A stretch of DNA of 64,000 nt from Falciphora oryzae. Lineage: Eukaryota > Ascomycota > Sordariomycetes > Magnaporthales > Magnaporthaceae. Below are positions 1 to 12,344 of this stretch, in pieces. The stretch is taken from positions 129,392 through 193,391 of the forward strand of contig JNVV01000043.1 in NCBI GenBank assembly GCA_000733355.1, read 5' to 3'. Position 1 is the first letter of the stretch; each line of letters begins with the position of its first letter. The position numbers were made by a program, and so were the translations under genes. Below the pieces are notes generated by a model. That model worked only from the letters and a program-made list of their open reading frames with translations, was not told the origin of the DNA and made no database searches.

Positions 1-3000
1 CCTATAGCGCCGATCTACGAAATGATTATAGACGTGATGGTAGGTGTCGGGGATCGGTCGTTTGACAGCGGAGACGAAAGGCGGACAGGCAGCTCGCTCC
101 CCCTTGTCTTCTCTGCCCAGGGAATCGGAAGCGAGGCCCTGGCCGACATTCAAGCGGGCATGCAGAAGGTTCCGAATCAGGCAAGAATGTGAGAGGGAGG
201 CGGGAGCGGGGACTGCACCCATGGGTGGATGTCGTCCCGGGACTGGTCAGCACGCACCGGCGGAGCTGAGGGAATGTGTGTGTGTGGGTTGGGTGGAGGT
301 TGGGTGGTTGGGTGGTTGGCACTGTTGGCCGCCACCAACCCCGGCCCAGCCTGGCCCGCCTCCCCATCCCATCTCTGCTGACCTCCTGGCCCATCTCGAT
401 CCCGATATCCATCCTTGGTGGGGATCAGGATCGACGGCCAAGGGTGCAGTCTACGATCAGGAGGAGAAGTGAACGGACGGACGGGTCAGGGCCATCGGGA
501 AAGGACTGTGTGGTCCTGGGGGAACAGAGATCCAGACATGCCTACCATGATGCAGACAACCCAGACCTGGCTTTCCCATCGCCCACACACGCAAACCTGC
601 GGCAGATACTCCAACCCTCTGGTTGGGCAGTCTACCATCTTCTCATTTCCTGTTCTCCCCCGCGTCCCCGTGATGCGATTGGGCGGGCCTTTGCTCCCTT
701 ACATACAAGCTAGGTCCACCACCCAACGCCAAAAAGTCTCGACTGACCCGGGCTGGGCTGGTCGCGCTACCTGCGCATATTGGCAGTGGATGTTGGTGTG
801 CGCATCGGTAAAAAAGAGCAAGAAAACAGCACACCGGCCACGCACCAACGGCAGCCATACAGAGGGCCTGAAAAGCGCCGCAGCAGGCGAGAATAGGGCG
901 TCCGGCCAACACATTTCATGCAAATGCTCTTCACACCTCGGTTTCCGCCAAGGACACCGAGGCGACGAGGGCTTGCTCGCTAGGTCATCCAAACCTAGCT
1001 GCTAGTTTCGTGCGTAAGCCTACCTAGCCGGGCGCTTATCATCCGCGTGATGAGACTTGCATGAGGGGGATGCTCCGTCCATTATCCCCAGCAATGCATG
1101 GTCTTCTTGCTTTTGTCCTAAAGAAAGAAAAGCGTTTGTCATCTCATGAAAGAGGAGAAGCAGCAAAAGGACCATGCAGCTGCAGCATGAATCCCATATA
1201 ACGACAAGCGGCCATAATGCTCTTTTGGGTGCTAGCTTCATTTTGCAGGACAAGGGTTCTGTATGGACCGGACCAGCCGTTCGGGACGATGCGTTGGTCG
1301 CCCGGGGTTACATCGCCTTCTTCTCGCCCGTCTGCCTGCCTACCCAGGTAACCAGGCGGTAATCAGATGGGGAAATCTCACAAAGGACGGACTCCTCTCC
1401 CCAGCGCGGACGGGCGGATGGGCCCTGCCCGCTAGGGGTAGCATTGGTAGTGAAGGGATAGGGATCGAAGTTGATGGGGGTCTGTCGGATGTTGGCAGGC
1501 CGGGCCCCGATCGGGGTCTGCTAGCTCGCCCAGCCTCGAAGGCCCTAAGCCTTTTAGTCTGCCCCGGCTGGTAGCTCTGGGCAGCCGTCAAGAGAGGGAC
1601 TTCTCGCATCGTGGACAGACCTGATCTTGTCCGCCCCCATCACCCCATGTTGTTTGTGGTGCATACAGCCCCGATCACAGGACCTCTCCAGCTAATTAAT
1701 TCCAGCCTGGCTAACACTGCCGTCCAATGGGAGGCTGCTGGACTGTCAGTGATGACACATTCACAACCCCCAACCCGACTAGCGCGGTCTGGACGATCCT
1801 CCATTTTGCTTTTCTTTTTTCTTTTCCTTTTGCCATCTGAACAAACCAATCCCTGTGCACGAAAGCCGGCAGCCGGCAACCAGGAGCCGACAGCCCAGGC
1901 CAGCCGGTAATCAGCAGCCCTGCTTGGCGTCGCCTTGGTCCCCGAGTCCCCCCAGCCCCAGCGAACAGGACCGTCACCCGGTCTTTTTGCTCCTTAGCGT
2001 GCTCACCGGCCTCTAAACCTTACGGTGTTAATTTTGAACCGGTCTGGTGTCAGCGTCGAAGCTTTTATCCCCGACAACCACGAGCAGAGCCTCAAACTCA
2101 ATTAAATCCTGTTCCAATCTCCTGTGAATTTGCCATATGGCAGGCAACACCGATCACCGCCTAACGCAGTGTGCTGCCTGGGCAGTGACGGATCCGTTGA
2201 TATCGAAACAATGCTTGCGATGTCAGCTCTGAGACAGGAAGGAGGCAGAAAACCAGCCGGTGGCGCATTTTGCCTGGACGCGCCGGTCCAACAAAAAAAC
2301 CATCTTCCTCCCCCACCCCCATACTTTTTTCTTCTCTTTGCTTTTTTTTTCCCTTCTCCTCTCCCTCATGGCACCTGGTACTCCGTTGTATCGATCCAAG
2401 TATCCAAACCACACCAGCCCATGCCACATTCTGCCACGATACCGCCAGACACGGGCACGATACTCCTTCTCTGGAACCGAAACCCGCTCTGCTAATGCAA
2501 CTATTGCCAGCCGGCTCCTCTTGGCAGCTATTCTTGGCCCGCAGTAGGGAGTCTGTCTTTCTCAGAAAGCGGCGCTACGACATTACAGGCTAGTTTGCGG
2601 GGGTCCTGGGAGGCTTTCCAATGGTCGTCTGAGGCTGCACCACTTGCGTCCGTAGCGTCCCCTGGGGCGCATCATCATCAGAGACAAAAAGAAAGCAAGC
2701 AAAGCCTTCCAGGATGTGGAGATCGTGGCCAGTAGGATAACCACCTTCATCACGTATGAAGTGCTAGTACGCATTAGACTAGCTCGGACATACTGTCAAA
2801 CCTCATTGCCGTGTTCCTGTGCCTTTTTTTTCATTCATCCCCCGGGCTCTGTGGCTCTTTGCTTTTTTCTTTTGGCCATGGCTTCGATGATCGTCCTCGC
2901 GCCATGCCCTCCTCGGAAGCCCCTATGCTATTAGTATGCCATCGTGGCTTTTGGGCTGTGGTGTGGTGGTTGATATCTTCCTGTGGCTACCAAGGAGCAA

Positions 3001-3043
3001 AAAGAGGCTGGCTACAATGAGACAACGAGAGACAATTCGCGTC
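1..3043. other. long non-coding stretch
   Basis: I see no gene here. The open frames on both strands are short, overlap each other, lack splice-extendable partners and show no recognisable motif. Pyrimidine-rich patches near 1800-1830 and 2325-2360 look like fungal promoter or UTR sequence. The last part is presumably the promoter of the gene starting at 3285. Confidence 0.5.
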
Positions 3044-3051
3044 TATAAAGA
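3044..3051 (+). promoter_or_regulatory. possible TATA box of the 3285 gene
   Basis: A TATAAAG-type motif lies about 235 nt upstream of the ATG at 3285 and is followed by a pyrimidine-rich stretch, as is common around fungal transcription starts. Position is accurate to about 1-2 nt. No transcript evidence is available from sequence alone. Confidence 0.3.
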
Positions 3052-3284
3052 GTCTGATATCCTCCCTCTGGAACTCATCCCTTTTTTCACTTGACGGACA
3101 CAAGTCTCATCCCAACTGCCAAGCTCATAACCTATCCCTTGCTCCCGATATCCAGTTTTGCGTTCCCTCAAACTACCCTTTGGCCGCTACCTAGCCCGAG
3201 ATTGCCAAATTCTCCCTGCTTTTCAATCTCTTCCCCACTGAAAAATCCGTCAACAAAGCACCGGCTTCCGAGAATCGCACCAAC

Positions 3285-4098
3285 ATGACCTCGGGTGGAC
3301 CAGGCATGCCTCCTTCCGACCAGGGGCAGGGCCAAGGCCAGGGCCGGCGGCAGCCGCCGCCGAGGCGTTACCGCTACACTATCAACGGACAGACGAGATA
3401 CTCGCCCCTGATGCCCTTCTACGGGCGGCGTCAGCCGCGATACATCCCCACTGACGGCCTGCCCATCCACCCTGCTGCCGGCGACGGCCAGTCATCGCCG
3501 CCCCCGCCCTACGGCGCCGGGGATCCGCAGTCGCTGGAGGTGCGGGCCGGCGCCGGCGGTCCCGAGGAGGAGGTTGTGCTACCCCCCGCCCGGACGTACC
3601 TGTTCATCATTGGCAACGAGCTGTGGTGCTACTGCCCGGAGCCCCGGCCGCACTCCTTCTTCGTCGGGCACGACCCGGTCCTCGTCGAGGACGAGGAGGA
3701 GTTCGAGATGTTTCAGCGAGCTGCTGGGGCTGTGGCCCAGGTCATGTTTTTTGGAGACGGAGGCGGGTATGCCCAGGGCGCCCCTCCGCCCGCGCTCGTG
3801 TCTGTCAACCAAGACGTCTGGCGCTGCGACCGCTGGGCCAGCGGGATGTGTCCGTACGACGGCTGGACCCTCTTCGCTGGGACGAGCTGCTACGGCTGTG
3901 CGGTAAGTGGACAACTTGGTACTTGCGATGAGACTTGACGAAGCCTGAATCTACGGGGGCTTCGTAGTTGATAGACCAACCAATACTAATCAAAGCGAAA
4001 CAACTCAACTGCAGACCGGCGGACGGTTTGACTACGACCCCAACCAGGGATACGGGCCCAAGTTTCTCGGGAACGGACCGGATCAGGCAGGACTCTGA
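3285..4098 (+). CDS. hypothetical Pro/Gln-rich protein, 233 aa
   Basis: Two exons, 3285-3902 and 4015-4098. The 112-nt intron has a GTAAGT donor, a TACTAAT branch-like motif near 3984 and a GCAG acceptor, and both exons are phase 0. The first ~75 residues are low-complexity (Gly/Gln/Pro/Arg). A globular-looking segment follows (residues ~100-205) with several Trp and Cys residues, including a WCYC motif and a C-terminal cluster of four cysteines split by the intron. There is no signal peptide or membrane segment. I recognise no family. The clean splice junction extending the frame to a stop at 4098 is the main reason to believe the gene. Its 3' side runs into ~870 nt with no other supported gene. 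Confidence 0.7.
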
Positions 4099-4973
4099 TC
4101 AAAATGTCGGAGAAGAACGGCTTGAGGGTATGGACGGGATTTATCTGCTCGGTGGCTGAACTGGTTTTAAGGAGGCATTGGGTATCTCTTGTGGCTTATT
4201 CCCTTTGTGTTTCGATTATTCTGACCGGCGTCGAATATTCACTTCGGCAGCACTCTGTGAATGTACCTGGTCTGGACGTGCGAACCCGTCGCCGCTAATA
4301 GCGCTTGACTCAAAACACGGCATGAGAATGAAGAAACGTGATTCCCAGGTCAGAGTGTGAAAGCAGGCAATGAGATGATGAACGGTGAGAGTTGGGGAAG
4401 GGCTGCATTGAAGATAGTCACTTGGTTTCGACAATAAAGGTACGGATGGACAAAGCCCAAGGAAAATACCAGAAAATGTAGAAAGAAAAGGGAAGGATAT
4501 TCTTGACAGCCAGCCATGAGGAAGTCGTCGTTGGATTATGCATCGACCATCTCAGCCTCAAATTGAGACGTGCAATGAATGAGTGTCGGCCAACCAAATT
4601 TTCGCCAGTCCGTTCACGCACACTGTGCCACAGTATTCGGTTGCTCATACAGCACGGTATAGAAGATTCGGTGCGCGCAGCTAGCATTTGGGGCTTTGTT
4701 CAAGGGTAAATCTACAAATACTTGTTACTAGAATAGGTATTCATTCGGTCACGCTGGATTCTGAAGGCGGGAGGCGGAAAAATGGGAAAAAAAAATATTT
4801 GGTGACCCGGGGTGCCGTCCGAGAGACGGTGTCTAGCGTTCAATCAACACTGTGCCATGCAGTCTCCAGTCAAAGCAGCCGTGATCCTAAAAATTCTTCG
4901 ACAATTGAACCGGACGACAGCTTCAAGCAACAGTCGACATCGGCACGGAAAATAAACAAGGGGCCCAATCAAC

Positions 4974-6238
4974 ATGGCGCTCTTACGGCAGAGGGCCCTG
5001 CCTCTGCTGAAGCAGGCCCGCGTCCCCCGTCCAGGTAAGGGGTTAATTGATCGGTGCTTGTGACCTACCGCGATCGCGTCGGCGGCAGCACCCACGTGCT
5101 GAGCCTCACACACCACTACGCTTGGGATCAGTGCCTTCCGCTAACGGATATTGCAGCGTTATCAACCTGCCTACGCACCATCAATGGCACCCGCTTTCTC
5201 ACCAGTGCTGCCACGCCTGCAGCCTCCCATGGGGAGCAGCAGCACGGCGACGTCGCCCAGGGCGGCGGCCCGAGGCGGCAGCACCACGCAAAAGGCGACG
5301 GCGACGACCTGGCCGGCCTCCGCAGGCGCCGCTTCCGGGACGGCGTTGGCAGCGCCGAGGCCACTTTCCCGAGCCGCCTCCTGGTCCAGGACAGCGTCGA
5401 GGTCATCCGGCGGCGCCTGTCCCAGCACGACGCGCAGGCGCGGCTGTTCTCGAGCCGTCTCCCCACGGACGATGGCGTTGTGGAGGTGGTCGCCCCCGGC
5501 AGCAGCAGTTCTCCCGAGGGGGCAAATGAGAGAGGGGCAGCAGGAGCACCCACGGGTATCCCGTCTGAGCTGACGAGGGAAGTGGGGGAGGCCGTGGCTG
5601 CGGTAAAGCACGCGGCCGAGGCGATCTCGCGAGCGTCCGGGGCCATGGCGAGGCTGGCCGAGATGCTGGAGAGAGCGACGGTGCGGGAGGCGGAACAAGT
5701 GACGGAAGTATATGTGGAACAAACGACTGAGGCGGAGGTGGGACAAGTCGTGTTTCACCGTCAAAAAGCCAGCACGACGGAAAGGACGCCCGGGGTGAAA
5801 GAGATGAACAGGAAAGCCAAGAGGAGGGCGGAGAGGTTGGCAAAGGCGGAAGCCAAGAAGGCACGCAAGGCGCGCAAGCTGGAGCTCAAGACGCAAGCCG
5901 AGGAGAGGCGGGCCGGGAAGACGCAAGCCGGGAAGACGCAAGCCGAGGAGACAAAAACCGAGGTTGATCAGAGCGGCTTGCTGAGCTATGGCGATCTGGT
6001 TGATCAGCCAAATCTGTTGAACGCCGCAACCGAAGAGATTGAAGCGGCGAGGCCAATGACCAGGGCGGAGAGGAACAAAGCCAGGAAGGCGGCCGTGGAG
6101 GCAAGAAGGGAGGGGCCTAGGCTGGCGGCCAGGGAGGCCAGGGCGGCCAGGCGGGCGGCCAGGGAGGCTGAGCGGGCCGAGCAGGCTGAGCAAGGCTTGT
6201 TGGATGCCGCAAAGGCAGAACTTGAAGGGGGGAAATAG
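4974..6238 (+). CDS. predicted mitochondrial Ala/Arg/Lys-rich coiled-coil protein, 380 aa
   Basis: Two exons, 4974-5034 and 5157-6238. The 122-nt intron has a GTAAGG donor and a TTGCAG acceptor, phase 1. The first exon gives an Arg-rich, acid-free, amphipathic N-terminus that resembles a mitochondrial presequence, and a second basic stretch follows the junction. The middle is low-complexity. Residues ~180-220 form a predicted helix rich in Ala, and residues ~245-375 are a highly charged Lys/Arg/Ala/Glu helix or coiled coil. A short tandem repeat of a GKTQAE-like unit sits near residue 290. No enzymatic motif is visible. Mitochondrial localisation is inferred only from composition. The antisense frame at 5171-6256 is a compositional shadow. 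Confidence 0.6.
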
Positions 6239-8947
6239 TCGAGCCGACGGTGACACGCATTACGTAGCTGTCTCCGAAAACCTCCCTTCGCCTCGTGTAT
6301 TTATTATACAGCCGTGGTTCGTGTCGATTTACAGAGTGGTTTACGGGCTCACAAAAACGGTATCACATCAGCCACGGCACATGAAGATCGAGAATCTTTG
6401 ATTTCTACGTATCTGCTAACGCAAGAGGCGGCTGTTGAGGTGTGAACCGGCCGCCTCACCATCAGGCACCACCTACATCTAGAACCCCGGCAGTGTTAGC
6501 ATATCCAGTACCCGAGAGGCAGAAAGAAGAGCGAGAGGGGAGGGTGCCACTTATCCCCAGAGAGCAGGGGGGTTGTCCTCCCGTCATTGCTGAAGGGAGA
6601 ACAACCTGGGCTGCCATGCCATCTTGCGGGCCCATGTCTTCTTGCCAGCAGCCCAACCCGCTCGAGGGTCCCCCATCGAGAACGAACCGCCATTTCCCGT
6701 CGGCGGTTCCGGACAAGCGCGAAGCTTTGACTCCAACTCTAGATGGGTCCCGGAACCAGAAAGAGGAAGTGCGTCTGGTCAACGGACGGTCCAGGCTCGA
6801 GGCGGGGGTCTCCGCGGTGGCTGATCTCTGGCTGGGTTGTCGTATTACCGCAAAGAACCCTGATTTCCGAATCGGCAAGCTTTACGCCTGCACCCGCCGC
6901 CGTTCTCCGGTGCTGCCGAACCGCCCACAATATGCCGCCACACCCCAGCGGGAGCGCAGTCGTGATCGATGAGCCCGCCCGCGGCGCCGAAGTCGTGGAA
7001 GGCGAGGAACCGGAACCACAGCTATGCTCTCTCCGTGTTGCTTTTCGTAAAGAAAAGGCGCTGCCAACAAGGACTGGTTTTTCGTTTGGGTCCACGAGCA
7101 CGGGAGACGCAGGGCGCCTCGCGAGACTGGACGGGGGTGAAATACATCCACAAAAAGTCCCCGGGAAAATCCGCTTGCTTCTGGCCCAGTTCGTCGGCGT
7201 CCGTTTCCGGCCACGTATCAAAAAGGACACGGCAGAGGCGGACAAACAGAACACTCGTTGCCCCTCCAATGGAGGGGAAGGAGGCTGTGGGTGTGGCGTT
7301 CTGTCCGCCGTGGGACCGGAGCCCACAGCGGGTGATTAATGCGCCTGGCCGGGACCCCATGCTAAGCATGGCGCATCGAGAAGACGACACGTCTCGGGAG
7401 TTGGGGAGCGGAGCCTGGAAGGGGTTGGATGCCACGAGGAAACTGAAAGAGAGGGTGGCATGACTGCGGCACAGAGGGTGCAGAGGGCGTGACAATGAGG
7501 CAGAAGAATCAGTTCCACGGCTTCTGTGTATAGCCCATCGATCCTCGCTCACAAAAGTGACAGAGGTCGACTCAGTGATTCCGGCGAGGTGAATCGAGGG
7601 CAGGAGTGAATGCCGGGAAGCTGATCGTGGCGAGCCATCATTGCGCCCTCCCTCTGTGGCCGCAGGACGACGGACTTCTCCGGAGAGAAGCTCAGCGTCA
7701 TATCCGTGGGATTGGAGCAAAAGCTTCCTGGTCCCAATGGGTTGCTCGTCTCGTGGCATCTCCCAACCGTAGGCCCATTGTGTCTCCAAACATCCTCCGA
7801 GAAATCCAGATTGACCGGAGTAACTGATTCCAGGTGTCGAGGCTGAAGAGCGCCCTCAGGCCAGAGGGTCTTCCCAAATAGACTCTAGCCTCGCCGGTTG
7901 CCCACCTGGTCCTCCCGAGGAAACGGGAGGGGGTGCCTGGATGCCGCTCCCAAAGGCCGGTCCGCACCTCACTCGCCACGCTCAGCCTCCGCACTTTCCT
8001 GCTCGCCGGCCCGTTAGGGCAGCAAGCTAGAAGCGCAGAAAAAGCAGTCGCATGCAACGAGATTCGGGCATAGAAGGGGGAGACGAGCGGACTCGCGAGA
8101 CGCAAAACCTTTCAAGAGAAATTTCCACGGTCGAACTTAGGGTTAAGTTCCGAATCCCATTCCCCCCGCCCGGGCCGGTCGCGAAGAGCGCGAGTGCCAC
8201 AGCAAAGCAAAGAAACCTCACGCGGCGATCATTGCATGGTACCCGATACGGGAGCGAAGATGCGACGGTTTGCTGTGGCAGGTTCGCCGTGCCCGGGCGG
8301 GGAGGGCGCGAAGCACATCCCCGTCGAGACGGGGACAACGTGGAGACGGATTACTGTAGGGGAGGCGACGCGCAAGAGAGATGGGGCACGGCTAGACGGA
8401 GTGCTGGGGCTCCGACGAGCGGGCGAGAGAGCAGTAGCCATGGCCAGGTCCGGGTCTTCACACGGTCTTCATTGGCGTCGCGGATTCGCGGTGGCTGTTT
8501 GGGGGCAGCCTTGCTCGACGACTCGACTATGCTTTCTGGGGCGAGGGCGTGGGTTAGGAAGGGTCTAGAAGAAGACGTGGGTGCTGGGCATTGTGAGGCT
8601 TGATTCTCAGTCCGGAGTGCATCGGTGTTTGAGCAATGGGTGAGGTTGGAGGAGGAAGGTTCAAGCACCGCGACGGGACGCGGGAACCTTTATGGCACGG
8701 ATTTGGGACGACGCGCTTGGGCGTGATTAGGTAATATGCGCGCTCTCGCGGTGTCACGCGCACGACCCCAGTGCTCGACCCACCTGCCGGAATTGGATCT
8801 CGTCGCTACCAGACAAGCAGAAGGCAGGGATTTCTAGGAGCTTCTACAGCGGGTGAATGATTTCTCAGGTCCCGTTTATCCAGGGCCAGCTTCAGCACGC
8901 GCTTTGAACATGTACAATTTCACAAGTTCTAGCTGCGACTGAACAAG
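6239..8947. other. intergenic, no supported gene
   Basis: Open frames of 100-255 codons exist on both strands (for example 6743-7339 plus and 7022-7789 minus). They overlap one another, lack recognisable motifs and cannot be extended convincingly by splicing. They look like by-products of GC-rich sequence. The last part is the likely promoter of the gene starting at 8948. Confidence 0.45.
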
Positions 8948-11820
8948 ATGGCCTCGACAGACTCTCAGAAATCGTCCTACGATGAGCTGCTGGAGGTGCT
9001 CGTTGACCTGGGCACAAAGGCCTTCGACCCGAGCCTGCCCGAGAGCACGCGAGAGCCGGCTCGACGAGAGTTTGACGAATATGTCCGGAAGTAGGTGAGA
9101 GGCGGTCGCTTGGGTACATAATTGTGAATAAAACATCGTTTTCTGACTCGAAAAAGAGCCGGCACCGTCCCCATCATCCCGGCCCTAAACACCCTGATCC
9201 AGCCCAACAAGGTGCCGCCGTGGCTGCGCGCCAAGTTTGTGGGCCTGCTGGCTGCCGTGCCGCTCCGGCGCTACGGCGTGCGCGCGACCCTGGAGTTCGT
9301 CTTTGCCGTCCATCCCACCACCGTCCCGGGCGGCGCCGCACAAGCCACAGCAGCAGGGGGTTCGCGGGCTAAGGCCGTTGGCGAGCAGCAGAAGCGGCGC
9401 AATGCGACCATCACCCAGGAGGCCATGGCCATGGCGTCGCGGCTCCTGTCCACGCCGCCCGCCTCTGTCTCGGCCGACGCCTGGTTCGCAGGCATCGCCC
9501 CGCAGCTGATGGAGATCCTCGACGGCGACCACGGCCTGGAGCTGACCAAGGTGGCGGCGTATGTCGTCGGGTTTGGCATCCTGGGCCGTAGGCAGTTTGG
9601 CGCTCCCGGTAAGCTTTACCTGGAACCTGTCTCGGAGGCTCTGGCTGATAAAGGTCCGATATTCCAGGCACCGCCGGATGGCGCAGCTTCGTCGAGCCAA
9701 TGCTGAAGGCGATCAAGCCTGGCCCGGAAGAGATAGCATCTCTGAAAATGGCAGGCTCAGATGGAGTCGTCGACCTCAGCAAGCCCTCCGTCCTAGTTTC
9801 GCCGACTGATCTGGCCACTGGCCTCCGTCGGCTCCATCATCTGGTTGTGTCTCACCCTAACCCCGGCCTCGCACGGCGTTTGATCAGTCCTGTCCTCCTT
9901 CCTCTATGGTCTCTCACTTCGAGAGGAAGCTCTGATACGAAAGAGTCGGACGAGGATGACTACTTCCGCCCGGCGCAAAACCTGCTAACCATTTACCTGA
10001 AAGTCGCTGGCTCCCTAGACCCAGTCACTACTATCATCCACAACCTTCTTTATAACGGGGAGCGGGATAGTGAAAAACTGATATGGGCGTTCGAGGACGT
10101 GCCTGGGAGAAAGATGCAGATCGTCGTTCCTCCTCGGCAGCAAGCGATCCGCCTAGCTGCCGAGGCGATCAACCTGCCCCAAGCCGAACAGCGAGGCCAG
10201 AAACTCCTGGACCTCCTCGGTTCCGTCTTCACAGACGAAGAGATATCTACGATGTTTTTGGATTTGTTCAGCCGATGGGCTAAGCCTGGCGGGCACCGGG
10301 AAGCTTCGCTCCTGTCACCCAAAGGCGAGGGCGATACCGACCAGGACCCAACACATTTGCTGCTGGAGAATCAGGTTCTCCAAGCCATGATGCTGAAGTT
10401 TCCCGAGAGGTTGGCCAGTCAGCCGGGCCACATCCTCAAGCTCGTTGATGAAATTCTAGCTCAGCCCGACGGCGTGCAGCAGGACGACGAAGTCATATCC
10501 GTGGCGCTCAGTTTGCTCAATATGATTGCGACAACACCAAACTTCCGCAGGAGTATCGTGAACAAGGAGCTGATGGAATCGATCGAGCAGGCGCTGGACA
10601 AACTGAGTAGGCATGGGAGCGGCGATGTCTCGACAACAGCCGCGAACCTCGCGCTCTTCCTCAAGTACCGAGACGGATTCGAGCCCGAGGATTTAGCACC
10701 TAGCCAGACAGACCGGCAGGTGCAGGACCGCAAGACGTACGCGCTGGCGGTATCGTACATCACCGACACCGACTCCCCGCCGCCCGTGCGGTCCGAGGGC
10801 CTGAACCTAATCCAGAGCCTGATCTTGGCCAACAGCCCCGTCCTGGACATCTCGGCGGTGCTGGTGCTCCTGTCGAAGCTCCTGGCCGAGGACGAGGACT
10901 ACATCAACCTGCGCGTCGTCAAGATGTACACGCAGCTGGCCAACAAGCACCCGAAGTCAGTCACGCGCGAGCTCGTCGACCGCTATGTGGACGCCACCGA
11001 GCTCGCCGCCGTCGACACGCGCCTCCGCTTCGGCGAGGCGCTGCTGCAGGTCGTCGAGCGGCTCGGCCAGACCTTTGCGGGTGAGGCCGCGCGCCAGGTC
11101 TGCGAGGCGCTGCTGTTGCTGGCGGGCAGGCGTGGCCAACGGCCCAAAACGGAGGCCAAGCAGGCCCGGGATGAGAAGTTGAGGAAGATGAAGGCTGAAA
11201 AGGGAGAGCTTGACGATGACGATGACGACGAGCCGGGCAGTGCAGAGCTGTCGGAGAGGCAGCGGGAGGACAACGAGATCCTGGCCCGCATCGTCGAGGG
11301 CTGGGGCAGCAAGCGCGGCGCCGAGGACGTGCGCGTGCGGGCGTCGGCGCTGTCGATCTTTGCGAACGCGATCGAGACGAACGTAGGAGGAGTCGGCCCG
11401 GAGCTGGTGTCGTCGGCCGTCGATTTGTGTCTGCAGGTGCTGGCGCTCGAGCCGGAGCCGGAAAAGGGCATCCTGCGCCGGTCGGCGGTGCTGCTCGTTC
11501 TGTCGTTTGCGCGCGCGCTGGACGCGGCGAGGAGGGAGAAGCGGCGGCTGGGGTTCGGGCTCACGGACGAGAGCAGGGCGGACATGGTGCGGGTTTTGGG
11601 GTATGTCGCGGACACGGATGGGGATGGGTTGGTCAGGCAGCATGCGAGGGATGTGGCGGAGAGTCTGGAGAACTTCCAGCTGGGGATGGTGTTGCCCGAG
11701 GTGGATGAGCGGGGTGGTGGCGTCCCGCCCATCGCAAGCCTGGCGGGCATTGGGTTGGATCTGCGGAATGTTGGAGGCGGAAACGCGGCGACGAGGCCGG
11801 TTATTGAGGAGATTGAGTAG
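8948..11820 (+). CDS. RTP1: Rtp1/TANGO6-family protein, 915 aa (RNA polymerase II import/assembly)
   Basis: Three exons: 8948-9090, 9157-9608 and 9668-11820. The introns are 66 and 59 nt, and both junctions keep the frame. The protein is all-alpha and HEAT/ARM-like. Two family-defining C-terminal blocks are visible. Residues ~560-650 hold a conserved helical block with an LNLIQSLI core and a DEDYINLRVVKMY element, matching the RTP1_C1 type. Residues ~800-870 hold a second block with RRSAVLLVLSFARAL, matching RTP1_C2. An acidic run (Asp repeats near 11210-11230) separates them. In yeast Rtp1 helps import RNA polymerase II into the nucleus, and animal TANGO6 is linked to secretory-pathway organisation. 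The family length (~900-1000 aa) fits. Confidence is high that it is a real gene and fairly high for the family. Confidence 0.85.
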
Positions 11821-11912
11821 GGTTTTGGATAGGCGGCATTCACAGAGCATTTTGGTTGCAAGATCAAAAGTTCACGCGGCTGACGATTCAATAGATGTCT
11901 CAATATTCGGTA

Positions 11913-11975
11913 ACGTGGTTCACAAGCGAGTGCCACACACAAGCGAGTGCCACACTTGAAAATCCCATATTAAAC
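11913..11975 (+). repeat. left terminal repeat of the MITE with duplicated 17-bp motif
   Basis: The left terminus begins ACGTGG and carries the CACAAGCGAGTGCCAC unit twice in tandem before the AT-rich interior. Its reverse complement is found at 12280-12342 with the same duplication, which shows the duplication predates or was copied with the palindrome. Confidence 0.8.
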
Positions 11976-12342
11976 GCGATTTTCGATACCCTTGCTAACT
12001 CAGCCAATATAAGCCTAAATTTAACCAAATTTAAACAAGTTATATTTACTTAAATAAGAAATTTAATTTAATTTTCTTGGATTTTTATTATTACCTTTTT
12101 AGGGTTAGTTCACAGCACTGTATAATACACTGTGTAAAATATTTAATTTAACCTAAAAGGGTAATAATAAAAATCTAAGAAAATTAAATTAAATTTTATA
12201 TTTAGTTAAATATAACTTGTTTAAATTTGGTTAAATTTGGGCTTATATTGGCTGAGTTAGCAAGGGTATCGAAAATCGCGTTTAATATGGGATTTTCAAG
12301 TGTGGCACTCGCTTGTGTGTGGCACTCGCTTGTGAACCACGT
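11913..12342. mobile_element. 430-bp palindromic MITE (pogo/Tc1-mariner type) with TA target duplication
   Basis: Nearly the whole element is an inverted repeat: two arms of ~200 bp meet near 12118-12124. The termini read ACGTGGTTCACAAGCGAG inward from each end and are flanked by TA dinucleotides at 11911-11912 and 12343-12344, the classic Tc1/mariner/pogo target-site duplication. Inside each terminus an ~17-bp unit (CACAAGCGAGTGCCACA) occurs twice in tandem, a possible transposase-binding duplication. The interior is very AT-rich against GC-rich flanks and has no coding capacity, so it must be mobilised in trans. It sits ~90 bp after the RTP1 stop codon. AT-richness could be native or RIP-derived. 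Confidence 0.85.
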
Positions 12343-12344
12343 TA

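Noticed and set aside
5171..6256. 361-codon minus-strand frame opposite the 4974-6238 gene
   Set aside because: Leu/Pro/Arg-rich composition mirrors the Ala/Lys/Arg-rich sense strand; no motif, and the sense frame has a supporting intron.
6739..7789. Overlapping frames of 164-255 codons on both strands
   Set aside because: No motif, mutual overlap, Arg/Ser/Pro-rich compositions and no convincing splice extensions.
10957..11942. Two long minus-strand frames (297 and 319 codons) opposite RTP1
   Set aside because: They overlap a conserved sense gene and are antisense by-products of GC-biased codons.
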